Of a stretch of DNA of 64,000 nucleotides, positions 20,401 through 44,399 are shown one piece after another. This DNA is from Haematococcus lacustris. Its lineage: Eukaryota > Chlorophyta > Chlorophyceae > Chlamydomonadales > Haematococcaceae. The DNA lies in contig JASKMD010000009.1 in NCBI GenBank assembly GCA_030144725.1, positions 1,753,457 through 1,817,456 of the forward strand, read 5' to 3'. The first letter of the stretch is position 1. Each line of letters begins with the position of its first letter. Below the pieces are notes generated by a model. The model was not told the DNA's origin and did no database searches. It saw nothing but the letters and a program-made list of their open reading frames with translations. Position numbers and translations under genes: made by a program.

Positions 20401-22908
20401 CAAACTGACAGCAACAGGGCACCAAGTGCTAAGCACAGGCACCCTAGTGCCAAGATAGCAACAAACCGACAACAACTGGGCACAAACCACAGGTACCCCA
20501 GTTTTGAACTAACAACAGATCAACAACAACTGGGCAAGAACCTCAATCAACAGCCTCACACTTGCATTTCTGCCACACCAGCCCGGGTCACATATGGTGA
20601 GTACATACGAAGCGCATGGATGTAGTCTCACACATCTCAACACCATCTCAACAATCCTTTGGCTGTCCCTAACTACAGACTAGGGCAGTCAGGGGCACTC
20701 CATCAAACATCATCAGGCATTTGAGGGCACTCTCAGGCCAGGGCAGGTGGCCTGGCCAGGTGGCTAGGTGTGTGCCAAGTGGCCCACTAGCAGAGTGACA
20801 TGCCTGGGAGGTCACACCTTGGCCATGCGCATGATCTTGCGCCACTGGTTGTGGATCTTGATGCCGTTGAGGTGGGCGTAGCGCTGCTCTCGCAGCTGTC
20901 GCTCGCGCAGGGCCAGGCGGGCCGCCTCCTGCAACACCGCATGAGGGCAAGCCAGGGTGGGGGTGCAGGGGGTAAGGCCAGGGGGAGGGTGCAGGGGGCA
21001 AGGCCAGGGTGGGGGTGCAGGGGGCAAGGCCAGGGGCAGGGTGCAGGGGGCAAGGCCAGGGGCAGGGTGCAGGGGGCAAGGCCAGGGGCAGGGTGCAGGG
21101 GGCAAGGCCAGGGGCAGGGTGCAGGGGGCAAGGCCAGGGGCAGGGTGCAGAGGGCAAGGCCAGGGGGAGGCTGGTGCTGGGGAGGCGAAGCCAGGGGGAG
21201 GCTGGGGCTGCGGGTGCAAGGCTGCTGGGCCAAGACAGCTTCACTGGGTCTAGACCAGGTGTAGCTCCAGGAGGCATGGCCAGCATGCCGTGGTAAGGCA
21301 AACCCGTGTGTCCTTGAGCCAGCGCAGCAGTGGTGCCAGTGTTCCGCAGCAACCACCACATTGCCTGTTGCCGGTGAGGGTGGGTAGTGCAGGTGGATGC
21401 TGCTGTGGCCGCTGGACCAGGCTTGCGGCTGCTGTACAGACAGCTTAGGGCACCAATGGCTGCCTTGCCCTGCTCCTGGCCTTCCCTCAACCAGCATCAC
21501 TGCTGTCAGCTGTAATGCATCGCATAGGTGTGTGCTCACAGCCGACTGGCCTGTAAGCAGGGGTAGGGTGCTGCCCCTGTCCCTGGTGCTGGCAGTGTGC
21601 TTCCCAGGGTGCCTGAAGCTTAGGCAGTCGTTTGTGGTGCTGGACCTGGCTTCCTCACTGCCATGTGGGATAAGTGCTAGGTCAGCACAGGCGAGCATCC
21701 AAGCAGGTAATGCAGCCTTGGGGTGTGGGACAAGAAGTCAAGCAGTACATCACCGTCACCCTGGCCACCTGGGACGCGGTGTGGGAGGTATACCTGGACC
21801 CCATGTGGGCATGGCAGCCAGGGCCCAGCCCTACCCGACTAGCCAACAGCCCCATGGCTGACCAGGATGCCAAGCCCACCCAGCCTACCAACGGCAAAGG
21901 TAAGGCTGTCAAGCCCACACCAACACCAGCACCACAACCTGGCAGGTGGGTGGGCAGTGATTGCATTACAGCGCTGAACATGCAGCGCATAGGGGAGAGC
22001 AGGTGGCTCCCGCTGGAGCTGTGCTGGTGGCTTACGCTGCCTGCCAGGGGCAAGGAGTACCTCCCAGCTGGGCTGCAAGCGGCTGTCAGACCCCCCACCC
22101 TGGGCCCAGTAGCGGCGGGCTGAGGCACAGTGGTGTGCCCTCCTCTGAGCTGTTTTCGGCTTGTGTCCAGTTCCATCTGTCAAGCTACTCAAGGCTATAG
22201 CCCTGTCACAGGAGTCAGGCAATAGTGTAGGTGGTAGGCGCCCAAGCCATGTGTTTAGGAGGTTTACTGAATACGGACAAAACACCACTCCTAGTGAGGA
22301 TTCCTACGACTCAGCCATGGTGTTGGTACATGTTCCCCGCTCCGCTTATGAGGCAGATGCTGCAATCTGGGTTCCTGCTCTCATACACTCCTGCTCTGTA
22401 CCCTTCTGACATGTTGCCTGCATTGGTGTCATCTGCATTGCCGGTGGTTGGCTGGCTCCAGGATGACAGCTGCACTGATGTTCCTGCTCAAGCTGTCCCC
22501 TCCTGACAAGCTGTCCATTGTGTGGACCTTAGTGTCACACTCTTGCACTGCTAATCTGCTTCCCCTCTAACAGGGGCTGACAGCGACCCACGACAAAGGG
22601 GCATGCATGCTGTTTCTGCAAAGACACATGCTGGGTGACAACAGACGTGGCGCAGGCGATGCGTGGTCTAGACAGGGCCTACACACCTGTTCTCTGCGAT
22701 CATTCTCATCAGCTTGCAGTGCCTCCATCTCCAACCGCACACGCCTCTCATCCTCTGTTTCGTTCTCTCTTTGCTGTAGTAGCAATGAGTGTGCCACTCT
22801 TGCTTCAGCTCAAACACCACCGTGACACTGACCTACAAGGGCGATGCCATGTATGCGCCATGTTCTTACTTTTGTACTAGCTTTTGATCCCTTTTTCGCC
22901 TTCGCCAT
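14450..22908 (-). CDS. DRC2: nexin-dynein regulatory complex subunit 2 (CCDC65/FAP250)
   Basis: Coiled-coil scaffold of the nexin-dynein regulatory complex in motile cilia, needed for regulated doublet sliding. Proposed exons: 22908-22870 ([13 protein letters not shown]), one ending at 22687 ([13 protein letters not shown]), 20928-20818, 20293-20213, 19761-19598, 19246-19138, 18750-18640, 18159-17984, 17708-17606, 17204-17046, 16515-16282, 15674-15535, 14971-14875 and 14569-14450 (stop TGA). All phases from 20928 on agree. Family hallmarks are [91 protein letters not shown] and [18 protein letters not shown]. The junction between the first two exons is unsettled. The 78-residue exon at 16515-16282 is low-complexity and has no counterpart in the animal protein as I remember it. 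Antisense Fanzor relic B lies in the intron after 22687. Confidence 0.93.
15716..15754. repeat. CAC/CCA trinucleotide repeat in a DRC2 intron
   Basis: About 13 CCA triplets, followed by a looser ATCATCACC stretch to 15815. Confidence 0.95.
19320..19340. repeat. AGC trinucleotide repeat in a DRC2 intron
   Basis: Seven AGC triplets in the intron between exons 19598 and 19246. A GAG-rich stretch follows at 19399-19415. Confidence 0.9.
20950..21185. repeat. 26-base minisatellite in a DRC2 intron
   Basis: About nine units of GTGCAGGGGGCAAGGCCAGG plus GGCAGG, lying immediately 5' (in gene sense) of the exon at 20928. ORFs rich in Pro, Ala and Gly across it are artefacts of a 26-base period. Confidence 0.93.
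21770..22123 (+). pseudogene. Fanzor/TnpB-like relic B in a DRC2 intron
   Basis: Antisense to DRC2. Starts with [13 protein letters not shown], matching GQEVYLDPRWAQQ of the better copy (63305). It then jumps to the C-terminal linker ([16 protein letters not shown]) and ends with [40 protein letters not shown] and a TGA stop at 22121-22123. The part with VDEHRT and the Cys-containing segment is missing, so it cannot encode an intact nuclease. The Asp of the RDxNAA-type motif is kept (GSDCITALN). It provides empty-site evidence for the MITE in relic A. Confidence 0.65.
22121..22315 (+). ncRNA. conserved 3' region of relic B (candidate guide-RNA scaffold)
   Basis: Counterpart of 12517-12704. 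Shared words are GGCACAGTGGTGTG, CTATAGCCCT, GTCAGGCAATAGTGTAGG and TGGTAGGCG, with a GATTC/GACTC hairpin about 58 bases later at 22300-22313. Conservation of non-coding sequence after the stop is greater than expected for neutral flank. Confidence 0.35.
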
Positions 22909-23237
22909 TGCAGCAGAAGCGGTCTGGCCAGGCCTGGCCCGTTCGCAAGTCACAAGACCTTTGCACTTTCACGGCTCCAGGCTCTACGTTGCTCCTCTTT
23001 GCAGTTCTAAGGTCATAGCGGAGTAGAAATGTGCTTCGAGCAGGCTGGTAGAGTGTTTGCAGCGAGCTAAGCCTGCAATGCCACGGGCCGCAACTGCTAG
23101 ATACAGGCCGGAAGGGAAGAACGGAAGGGCTGAGTTGCAACTGCAATAACCACCCAGTCTCAAGCTGGAACTCTGGTTTTGCCCCACCCTCTGTGGGTTG
23201 CGATTGCCTTGCCTTGGTATCCCTTCACGCTCCCAAC
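22909..23237. promoter_or_regulatory. divergent promoter region of DRC2 and RPS19
   Basis: 329 bases separate the two start codons, which point away from each other. Both promoters and 5' UTRs must fit here. No TATA box is evident. Confidence 0.6.
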
Positions 23238-24335
23238 ATGGCTGCTTACAAGCCCACTTGCGTGAAGGATGTGTCCGCGGAGGACTTCATCAAGGCTTAC
23301 TCCGCGCACCTTAAGTCTAACGACAAGGTGCAGCTGCCTTGCTTGCCTTCGCCGGCAGCCGTCTGCGGCTGCCTGCTTGCAAGTTTTCTTAGTGGCTTTA
23401 CAGCCTGCGCCGCAGCCAGCCTCGTGATCATACACTTTACTAGCAGGTTGCTATCATTTCATCAATGCCCTTGAGCTGCGCTGCAGTTGCACTTGCCCAC
23501 TTGGGTAGACGTCGTGAAGACCGGCAAGTTCAAGGAGCTGGCCCCTTACGATGAGGACTGGTACTTTGTCCGCGCAGGTAAAGGATCCAATGGTTGCCGC
23601 AGGTCGTGTGCGCCCAGTGCGGATGAAATGATGCATGCACGCAGCGCCAGCGGAGCAAGCCAGCCCTGGCTGGCCCGGACAGCCAGCATTCTTGTGTCGT
23701 TGTTTGCGGCCGCAGCTGCCATCTGCCGCCGGCTTTACAACCGCCCAGGGATTGGCATTGGGCGGTTCCAGACCCTGTTCGGTGGCCGCATGCACCGGGG
23801 GGCTGCACCAGAGAAGTTCAGCAAGTCCTCAGGTGGGGTCCATGGAGCCAGGAGCAGCAGAGGACAGTGAAAGACAGGAACACCGGAGGTCCTGCAGCTG
23901 ATGCAGCATCGCAGCCAGCATGCGTACCTTCCCTGGGCTGAGGTGGCAGACCTATTGGCTGGTATTGTGTAACATCCAAGGGTTGGTTGCACACACATGT
24001 ACATGCTGATGCACTTGTACATGTGTGTCATGTAATGTTGGCACAAAAGACAGCTAGCTATATGCATGGACCTCCAGCTCCCTACCATGTGGACCACCCA
24101 GTTTCCTTGTGGCTTTCGCTACAGTAACATCGTGCCAGTATGGGATGCCAAGCACATTATGGTGTGGCGTGCTGGTGCAGGTGGCTTGGTGCGCCACATC
24201 ATGCAGTCTCTGGAAGAGATTGGCATTCTTGAGAAGTGCACTTCAATCAAGGGCGGGCGCAAGCTGACCGCTTCAGGGCAGCGTGACATGGATGTGATTG
24301 CAGGTGGCATCAAGGCCGAGCTTGAGCAGCTGTGA
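23238..24335 (+). CDS. RPS19: 40S ribosomal protein S19 (eS19)
   Basis: Structural protein of the small ribosomal subunit head, also needed for 18S rRNA maturation. Exons 23238-23327, 23487-23577, 23716-23832 and 24181-24335 join in phase to give 150 residues, the normal length. Hallmarks are [114 protein letters not shown] and the TGA stop. The ATG follows CCCAAC and encodes the universal N-terminus, so the start is firm. It shares a short divergent spacer with DRC2. Confidence 0.97.
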
Positions 24336-24654
24336 AGCAGCATGTGACCCGATGGCTGTGTACAGTGCAATAGGCTACTTTCAAGTGCCAGGCAGCAGGG
24401 GCCTCATTGGCAGTTGACAGCAGCAGTGGGAAAGGCAGTGTGCCAGGCTGGCACCCCTGCATGTTGAATCTTGTGGACTGGCATTTGATGGCACCGAGGG
24501 TTGCTGTGCTGCCCTACGGCGTGACTGAAACCCTATGCATCTGTGTCTTCTTGGATACGGCTGCAGTTGTGCAATGCACCGCAGTCCCTTGACCTAAATG
24601 ATCGCCTTCACAAACCCTTCCTAACTGCACGCCGCACTCTCTGCGTGGGTCTGA

Positions 24655-24659
24655 TGTAA
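24655..24659 (+). terminator. TGTAA polyadenylation word of RPS19
   Basis: TGTAA, the usual poly(A) signal word of volvocine algae (established knowledge), lies 320 bases after the RPS19 stop. The 3' UTR use is inferred. Confidence 0.5.
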
Positions 24660-25102
24660 CCACGTCAGGCGTCAGGTGGTGAACATGTGGTGAAGCAGGC
24701 TCATCTTTGGACTTGATGCGTAGATGGCCTACTGTAAACCTTTCCGCCTGATGTGCTGTTCTTCACCGACCATAGTAGAGGTGTCATTCAGAGGCCTTAG
24801 GCAGTGACAAGCAGGCATTTTCAGTTTTCAGTACATGTTTATTTTTGCAGTGCCTTGCAATTCTTAGTCTACGAGGTTGCATGTACTGACGTTGTGATGG
24901 GAACTCCCTTAGTATGCTAAATGAGCCGCGGTGTCGCTGGTCGCATAAGCCGTGGGGTGGCTGATGTGTTATCGCCACGAAAGCTAATCCGCCTGCCATC
25001 ACCAATGTCAAAACCTGGCAAATCCGGTCTTACAGTGCGCCGCACTAAGCTGACGCGGGTTATACGTGCGGCCATGCAAGTTTACTCCGCACTGGGCCGC
25101 AG
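24660..25102. promoter_or_regulatory. spacer and unresolved 5' end of DBR1
   Basis: The initiator exon of DBR1 should be here. An ATG at 25074 (ATGCAA then GTTTAC) would need a 23-base intron before IAIEGCCHG, which is too short to trust. Confidence 0.45.
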
Positions 25103-31034
<5,932 letters not shown>

Positions 31035-32200
31035 CATGGGTTACTAGGACCTATTGTGGGGACGGGTCGCGCACAACTGCTGGCTGTGGCAGCTCTTCTT
31101 GCTAGTAGAACGGCAGCTACCAGGGGCATCAGCAACGCTCTTGCACGAGCATGCCCATGATGGTGGCTGCTTGGCTAGCATGAGCGTGCTGTGCTAGTTT
31201 GCGGCCACAGCAGCAGCTGGTGCCAGTTATTGGCATTGGAGATGATGGGCGCCTAGCATTCCGGAATATCAAAGTTACCCGGGTGGTGCTCCTATCTAGC
31301 CTACATGCAAATCTAGCACCACAGCTGCGCCTCAGCCGGTCCCAAGTAACAGGGAACCTACCACTGGTAATCAAAACGCCGCCGCATCGCAGCAATGTGG
31401 TCTCTGATTATGTTCCGCGCATCCTGAATATAGCAGCCTGTCAGTTGCACGGTACAATGCAGTCATGAGATACAGTGCAGTGTATTGGGAGAAGGGGCAG
31501 TTCAAATGTAAGCTCAGGTCATGCTCATGTTGAGGGTCATGCCAGTGCTTCCCTGATTCTGTCGCTTGTTGAAGCACAAGCGGGATCTTTGCCTTGCTGA
31601 ACGCTGGCCACAGCCACCTGCACGAACACATGCTGATTTGTAACGGTTGAACGGCCGTTCTGCCCGTCCTGCGATCTCTGTTAGGCCCGCCTTCCAACGC
31701 CACATGTAGCTTGCTGCACGTCCCATCAACGCATTACGGCCTACACGTGGTGGCACCGATTAGCTATTGCTTGGGTACGACGGACTCACTCACGATGTAT
31801 AGTGTCAGCGTCTGCTGTCCAGCAAGCATTTTGCGCTACCACAGCCGGTCTGTCCTGCACATGCGGCAGTTCGCAGTTCCCAAGCCTTACATCTGGCCGA
31901 TGCGTGCAGTCCCATTGCAACCAGACATCGGTTGACCTAGGAGTTCGGAACAATAACGGCGCCGTTTACAAGTCAAGTCCACAATCAGGTGTCATGGAGC
32001 TGGCGGTCCCTGTGTGCGATCGCATGCTCCGATCGCATTGGTTTGTCGCAGGGCTATTTCTAGGGTCGTTCTTTACGTTTGAGTCGCCTGCGTGTTTAAT
32101 GTTGCCGACACTACAGGCAACAAAGCACCATACACCTTCTCTTCTCAGCCTGGCTGTTGTTTCAAGGCCGTCCTGCTCTCCCTACTGCAGGGCAAAGAGC
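31035..32200. other. spacer between DBR1 and the RRM gene
   Basis: No gene recognised. The frame of the next gene is open back to 31802, but that stretch shows no family similarity and a good acceptor (CTACTGCAG) ends at 32190, so it is more likely 5' UTR, intron or promoter. Confidence 0.45.
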
Positions 32201-38039
<5,839 letters not shown>

Positions 38040-38515
38040 GGTCACCAGCGTACAGCCCAACCAGCCACCCAGCCAGGCAGGCAGGCCGGCAGGCAAGCGA
38101 GCATGTGGAGGGATGGTGAAGCATGGAGGGCTCATGCAGTGTGGCTGCTGCTCAGCATCTCTTCCCATGACAGCGGCGGCTAAGGGGCGCAGCAGGCTAC
38201 TGGGCGCTGAGTCAGACCTGAACAGCATGCTGGCAGGCGAGGCGGGTGGGTGGGTGGATACGCAGTCGAACAAGCAAGCAAAATCCTGCTGAGACACAAG
38301 CAGGGTAGCAGCCACAGTAGCACCAGCAGCTTCAACTCCAGCAGCGTCAGCAGGACGGCAGCTGCAGCGGCAACGCAAGCAGCAGCGGCATGACCACAGG
38401 GTAGACAGCAACTTAGCATTAGCCGCCAGCGGTGGCATGTGTCCAAGTGGCTACACTGTGTGGCACCAGCGCTCCTGTGCTGCTCACACCGGACCTCAGC
38501 CTCCCTGGCCAAGAT

Positions 38516-38555
<40 letters not shown>

Positions 38556-41134
38556 CCATGGGGTGTCAGCCAGAGGTTGCAGCCTGAGCCCAGCTTCGTC
38601 CCACCAGCTTTGTCCCACCTGAGCCACAGCTGCGTGGCCTAAGGCCCACTGCCAAGCTGGCAGCAGCGGGCAGCCACAGGCAGCAGCTGGAAGCAGTGGG
38701 CAGCCGCGGGCAGCCGTGGGCAGCCGCAGGCAGCAACTGCAATGGAGTGGCGCTGAGTGTTTGCTGTGCCGCCAGCCATATGCAATGCCACAGAAAGCAG
38801 CACCCTTCACACCATGCTAGTTGTTGTGGCCAGCAATGGTGGTTTTCATCAGTGGAGGGTCGCTAAGGGGGCCAAGGGTCTGTGGAGGGGTGTACTGCCT
38901 GTGGAGGGCAGGGGAATGGCAAGGGTCGGTGGAGGTGTCGATGGGAACCAAGCGGGGTGAGGAGGTATTTAGGAGTAAGGAGCTGTGGAGGGGGTTATCA
39001 CCGCCAGTGAGGGGGCTGGCAGCTGCAGCTCTCGGGCCCTGGCCGCTGTCAAGCTGCCACTGACTAAGGAAGCGCAAGGAGGGGCAATGACCAAGCAATC
39101 CACCTTCAAGCAGCTCATGTGTGAGAGCCAAGTTGACTATGCAGGCAGAAAGAACAGCACTTGGTGATACAGCACTGCAGCAAGATACCATGCACAGACT
39201 GACGTAGGGACAGGGCACACAGCTGTGCCAGGTGTTGAGCTGGAGACTATAGCAGCCAGTGGCTGCATGATTCAACGCGTGCCCTTACAGCTGCTGGTGT
39301 ATCACAGTAGCACTGGCAGCAGCAGAGATGGTAGGGGTGGCAGCAGCGGCAGCAGCAGCAGCAGCAGCAACGGCGGCAACAGCAGCAACGGCAGCGATGA
39401 CAACAGCAACAACAGCAACGGTGGTGATGACAACGGCGGCAACAGCAGTAATGGCAGTGGCGACAACATCGGCAGCAGCAGCGAAAGCAGCGACGGCAAC
39501 GTTGGCAGGGGCGGTGGCAGGGGGGGTGGCAGGGGCAGTACCAGCAAGGCAGTGGGGAGGGGCGTGTGGGGGGTAGCAGCAAGGGACTTGTGGTCATTCC
39601 ATATTGTGTGTGTGTGTGCGTGTGTGTGTGTTTTGCTGGTGGCGATGCTCACACTCAGTACTGTCCACTGGCCTGCACTTTAGGCAGCCATGGCTGCGTT
39701 GGCATGGGGGGCAGACGGCCCCCATGCTACAACCATTGGGGGGTGTCCATGTGCCTGTTATGTTTCGACTGTCAGCTGGCATCCTGTGGTGCGGCCCTGA
39801 GTGCAGCGTGGTCCCCAGCCAATGTCTGGATTGCTACTAGCATTGTGCACCCAGCTCTAGGGCAAGGCAGCTCTTGTCAGTGCGGCGGTGGCGGCGGCTA
39901 TGGCTTCAGCCATTGGAGGAGGAACACCATTGACTGGAGGGATACTATTGTGAGGGAGCTGGCGACATTGATGAGCAGCACTGCTTGGGCATCCGTCAGC
40001 AAAGAAGAGAAGCAGCACAAAACAGTTGGAGGTGGGTGTGGGGCAGGGTAGGGCAAGACAGGGCAGGAGGCCGTGGGTCAACTCTCTGCTGGCCATGCCC
40101 AACATGCATCACTCGACACTGCCTCTACTACACTGCACTTGCCTTGACACTGCTGCTGATGATGATGGCATCACTGCGTCGACCCTAGGCTGCCATGCTT
40201 GCCTGGCCTTGCCCACCCGCAACATGGGTCGCTGCAGTGGCATGAGCACAGTCACCCATGCTGCCCTGTAATGCGATGCAGCTCCCCACGCATGCGTCGT
40301 TGTCACCATGCAGTAAGCAAGCAGAGTGGTTGTGGGCACGGACACTGGCACGGGGGTGTGAGATTGACTACTGTCACATGGTTCAGGCTGCTTGTTCACT
40401 GAATAGATGCCCCACAGGCAGGTCATGGTGATGCTATGGCTAATGGGAACAGAAGAGATGCTGCCCTTGTGTCATGCTTGCCGTATTGATGCACACTTAA
40501 ATGAAGACGTCGCAAGATACTATCGGGCTCTTTGTGTTGTTCACTAGCTGCGGCGGACTTGTGACTGACACGTTGCAATGTGCAACTAATAATAGTGAGC
40601 CACGGAGTTGAACACGATCTTTGCGATAGTGCTCTTGGCAACGTGCTTAATTTGGCTTGCTTGCTCCATGTGTGCTCGAATGGGTGTCAGGGCTAAGTTT
40701 ACATGCATACTGATTTGCCGATACAGCTTGTAGCTTTCTTTCCTTGTGGGTACATGGCCGCGGGGCTGTAAGGCACAGACGAACCGACATGTAGTAGGGA
40801 TATTTGTTCTTCCTCGCTTACCCAGCTAAGCGCGACCGGACGTGCGATGTTTTCTGAACAATCCTTAACAATGGAGAACATTTACTATTGAACACCTGTG
40901 GAGCAGTGTTTTTGTTTCTCGAAACAGCCAAGCTGATGCTGGTCACGAAGGGCCCTGGGTCAGCACATGGCTGGTTACGCGGTTGGTCACGATTGGGTAC
41001 GAAAACATAAACCTCACACAGCATTTTATCATACCATAAGTCAAAAAATATATATGGATATAAATGTATACAAAAATATCACACTCCCCATCATAACTGT
41101 CTGTTATCATCATAGCATCTGTCCGTCATCATCA
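38040..41134. other. gene-poor spacer with triplet repeats
   Basis: No exon with family support. It contains AGC triplets (38517-38550), GGCAGC repeats (38650-38740), an imperfect AGCAGCAACGGC region giving Ser/Gly/Asn frames (39310-39545), and GT repeats (39606-39632). The 3' UTR of the RRM gene must lie at the left edge. Confidence 0.5.
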
Positions 41135-41690
41135 TTACCAGTCCAACACCAGTCCCCCCCTGCCAGCTTTCACACCATAGCGCCCATTCTTGTTGGCAGC
41201 ATCTAGCCACACGCCAATGGCCTCGTGGTATGGGAAATCTGCCACACCAGTGTGGAAGGTCCTGGCGCACATAATTCAGGTGCTCTTCATTGAGCTTGTT
41301 GCATGTGGTATCCTTGAGGTACGCCATGGCTGAGAACAAGCGCTCCTCCTCCATTGGGCCTGGGCCCATCACCATCGCGAGCTCTGCCAGCCTGCCATAC
41401 TCAGAAATCTCCAAAGCTGTGATGGGCTGCTTGCTCAAACTCTGCCACAGCTGGCTGATCCCCATGCCTGGGCTTCTTGCAGCATCACACACACAAATTA
41501 GGACTGATGCGAGGCAAGGGTCTCACTTTAGAAGAGGGGAGGGACCTCCACGCCACTAACAAGCATGCTTGTTGACAGTAAAGCTGCTTGACAGCCTCAA
41601 GACTTCCAGGAAGTCCTCATCACTGGGGTTGGCATCCCAGTAGTTGGGGTACACAATAGCCAAGGCCTTCTGCTTTGCACCTGCAATGTG
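41135..41690 (-). pseudogene. hAT-family transposase relic (C-terminal part)
   Basis: In sense order it reads ALAIVYPNYWDANPSDEDFL, then after an interruption ISQLWQSLSKQPITALEISE, YGRLAELAMVMGPGPMEEER and LFSAMAYLKDTTCNKLNEEH. The EER.FSAM.Y.K pattern is the hAT C-terminal dimerisation signature (family knowledge). Just after EEHLN the plausible continuation (FHTGVADFPYHEAIGVWLDA) is in another frame, which points to a one-base frameshift. The N-terminal zinc finger and catalytic core are not visible here. It may have come from a relative of the source that moved the hAT MITEs at 12770 and 13358, but no end sequence links them. Confidence 0.6.
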
Positions 41691-42900
41691 GTGGAGTATG
41701 TCAGACCTGCCTGCCCCCGCCTGCCTTGCGTTGGCGCTACAGCTGATAGCTAGTGCAGGGTGTCAGGCCCCTCCTTTCCCCCATCCACCTCCCCTCCTAC
41801 CAACCCTTGCTCTTGCGCCCCTTGCTCCCCAGCCGCAAACCCAGCCCCAGCCGCCGAGTCAATGCACAGGTAGCCCCGGGAGTCAGATGTCAGGAAGCTC
41901 CCAGGGGTCAACAACGCTGTGAGCGCTGAAAGGCTGTTTCGCATCTAGGACTGAGCCGCAAGCGGTGCAGCGCACGCGGTAAATCTACAAGCAACAAAAA
42001 TCTACAAGCAACACCTCGCGGCCTTCGAGCCACTCAGACTCAGATTTTCTTGTGGTGCCAGCGGGCCTATTGGCTTTCCAAATACCATCGATGTGCCCCC
42101 GCCTTGCGCGTAAGTCGAACATGGCACGAAGCCAACGCGGTTACAAAGTAGCCGAGGCCAGCCTGCTGTGGAGGCGCCCTATAGATGATAGGCCGTGACG
42201 CCGGTCGGCCGGATCGGGTGTTAGAGAGTGATTGGCTTTGCTGTGATTGGCTTGGCTGGCGCCAGCGCGCTACAGCCACAGCGAAAGAAGTGCAAGCCAG
42301 AAAACGCCACAGATGGCAGATCCACGGACAGCATGGACGGCTTGCATCTTTTCAACTGGCTTGCATGTTTGACCTTTGGCAAACTAAGTATTTCTGCATT
42401 TCAAACAATGCAGGCATACAAACAAGCCGTCCGCGTTGAAAAGGATAGGCTGAGAACCAGCGGCATCCGCTCAGTTTCACTGACGATGAAACTCTTTCAC
42501 ATTTTCACATGAAACACTTTCATTTTCATTGACAAGCCGAGGCCAGCCAACGCGAGGGCCCGTTTGGTAACGGAACCCAAGCCTGGAAAACAAGCTTTTG
42601 GGTCCGATCGTTATGTATTACGCAAAACACATATATAGGCGCTCTATAAATGATAGGCCGTGACGCCGGCCCTGACGCGCTTATAAGATGACATTTGACT
42701 TTGAGCACAGGGCGGGGCGAGATTCCACCGTGCGTTGCGGGAGATGGACGGCTTGGAACCTGATCTGGTCGCACTAGAACGGAACAACCAGGTTAAGAAC
42801 AAAGTGCCGCTCCAAAAGTGCAGGCGCAACGCACCCAAACGATACTAAACTTGTGGCATCGTTTGGGGCCTCGTCCTTGATGCACGCCGGCGAAAACCGG
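41691..42900. other. intergenic region with two copies of a 33-base direct repeat
   Basis: GATAGGCCGTGACGCCGG with its flanking AGGCGC(C/T)CTATA(A/G)AT occurs at about 42173-42206 and again at 42637-42670, in the same orientation, 464 bases apart. Lower GC than neighbours. No supported gene, so this could be a small non-autonomous element or LTR-like remnant. Confidence 0.45.
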
Positions 42901-42976
42901 CCCCGCCCCCGCCCCCGCCCCCGCCCCCGCCCCCGCCCCCGCCCCCGCCCCCGCCCCCGCCCCCGCCCCCGCCCCG
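42900..42976. repeat. CCCCCG hexamer array
   Basis: About 12 perfect CCCCCG units. It could form G-quadruplex on the minus strand. Confidence 0.98.
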
Positions 42977-43543
42977 CTGTCAGTTTTTTGTGATTCACCA
43001 GCACTGTTATTAACAGTTAATAGTCTGTTAATCATGAAGACACTATGCAGCCATCAGCATGATGTCTCAGCTACATATTATGCATGAACCACATTGTGTC
43101 CCGTCAGATTGGGGACCTAACGTTCCATGCTACACCTGATCATCTGCATAGTCCCCTGAGAACATAGCCAGCGCAGAGCAGTGGTGGAGCTTCCCATTCA
43201 GAGCACCCCATCTCAATCAATGGATAAGGTGGAGGAGCCAGGTTGTTGGGCAGTGGGGGGGGTGAAGGGGCCAGGGCCTGACCCGGTTTGAGAGGGGAGC
43301 CAGGCCCAGTGGGGTGGGGCAGGGGCAGTGTGCGGTTTACCAGTCATTCAGTCAACGACATCGAATATAGAAATACGGATTGAGTGCGAACAGGGCCAAT
43401 AAATACGAATGTTTTTTTATTGCGACCGCGAATAGGGCCAGTATGTCCTCTTATTTTCCTCGTTTTCCTGAGACCCCTTTTCCTAGAAAAGTATAGCTGC
43501 AGCTCATACTCGCGTCCACGGAGGATAGGAACAGCTCACGACA
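42977..43543. promoter_or_regulatory. 5' flank of UFM1
   Basis: No exon seen. The TTGCGACCGCGAATAGGGCC stretch at 43419 and nearby GAATA(T/C)(A/G)-rich sequence are less GC-rich than the rest. The UFM1 promoter should be near the right edge. Confidence 0.4.

Positions 43544-44399
<856 letters not shown>

Noticed and set aside
20800..21490. Pro/Ala/Gly-rich ORFs of 130-300 residues
   Set aside because: They are 26-base minisatellite readings inside a DRC2 intron.
25074..25102. ATG at 25074 as the DBR1 start with an intron 25080-25102
   Set aside because: The intron would be 23 bases, below any plausible spliceosomal size.
31802..32200. N-terminal extension of the RRM protein to 31802
   Set aside because: Frame is open but composition and lack of RRM-family similarity suggest 5' UTR or intron; an acceptor ends at 32190.
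39310..39690. Ser/Gly/Asn-rich ORF as a secreted or prion-like protein
   Set aside because: Imperfect AGC/AAC triplet repeat, no signal peptide or splice support.
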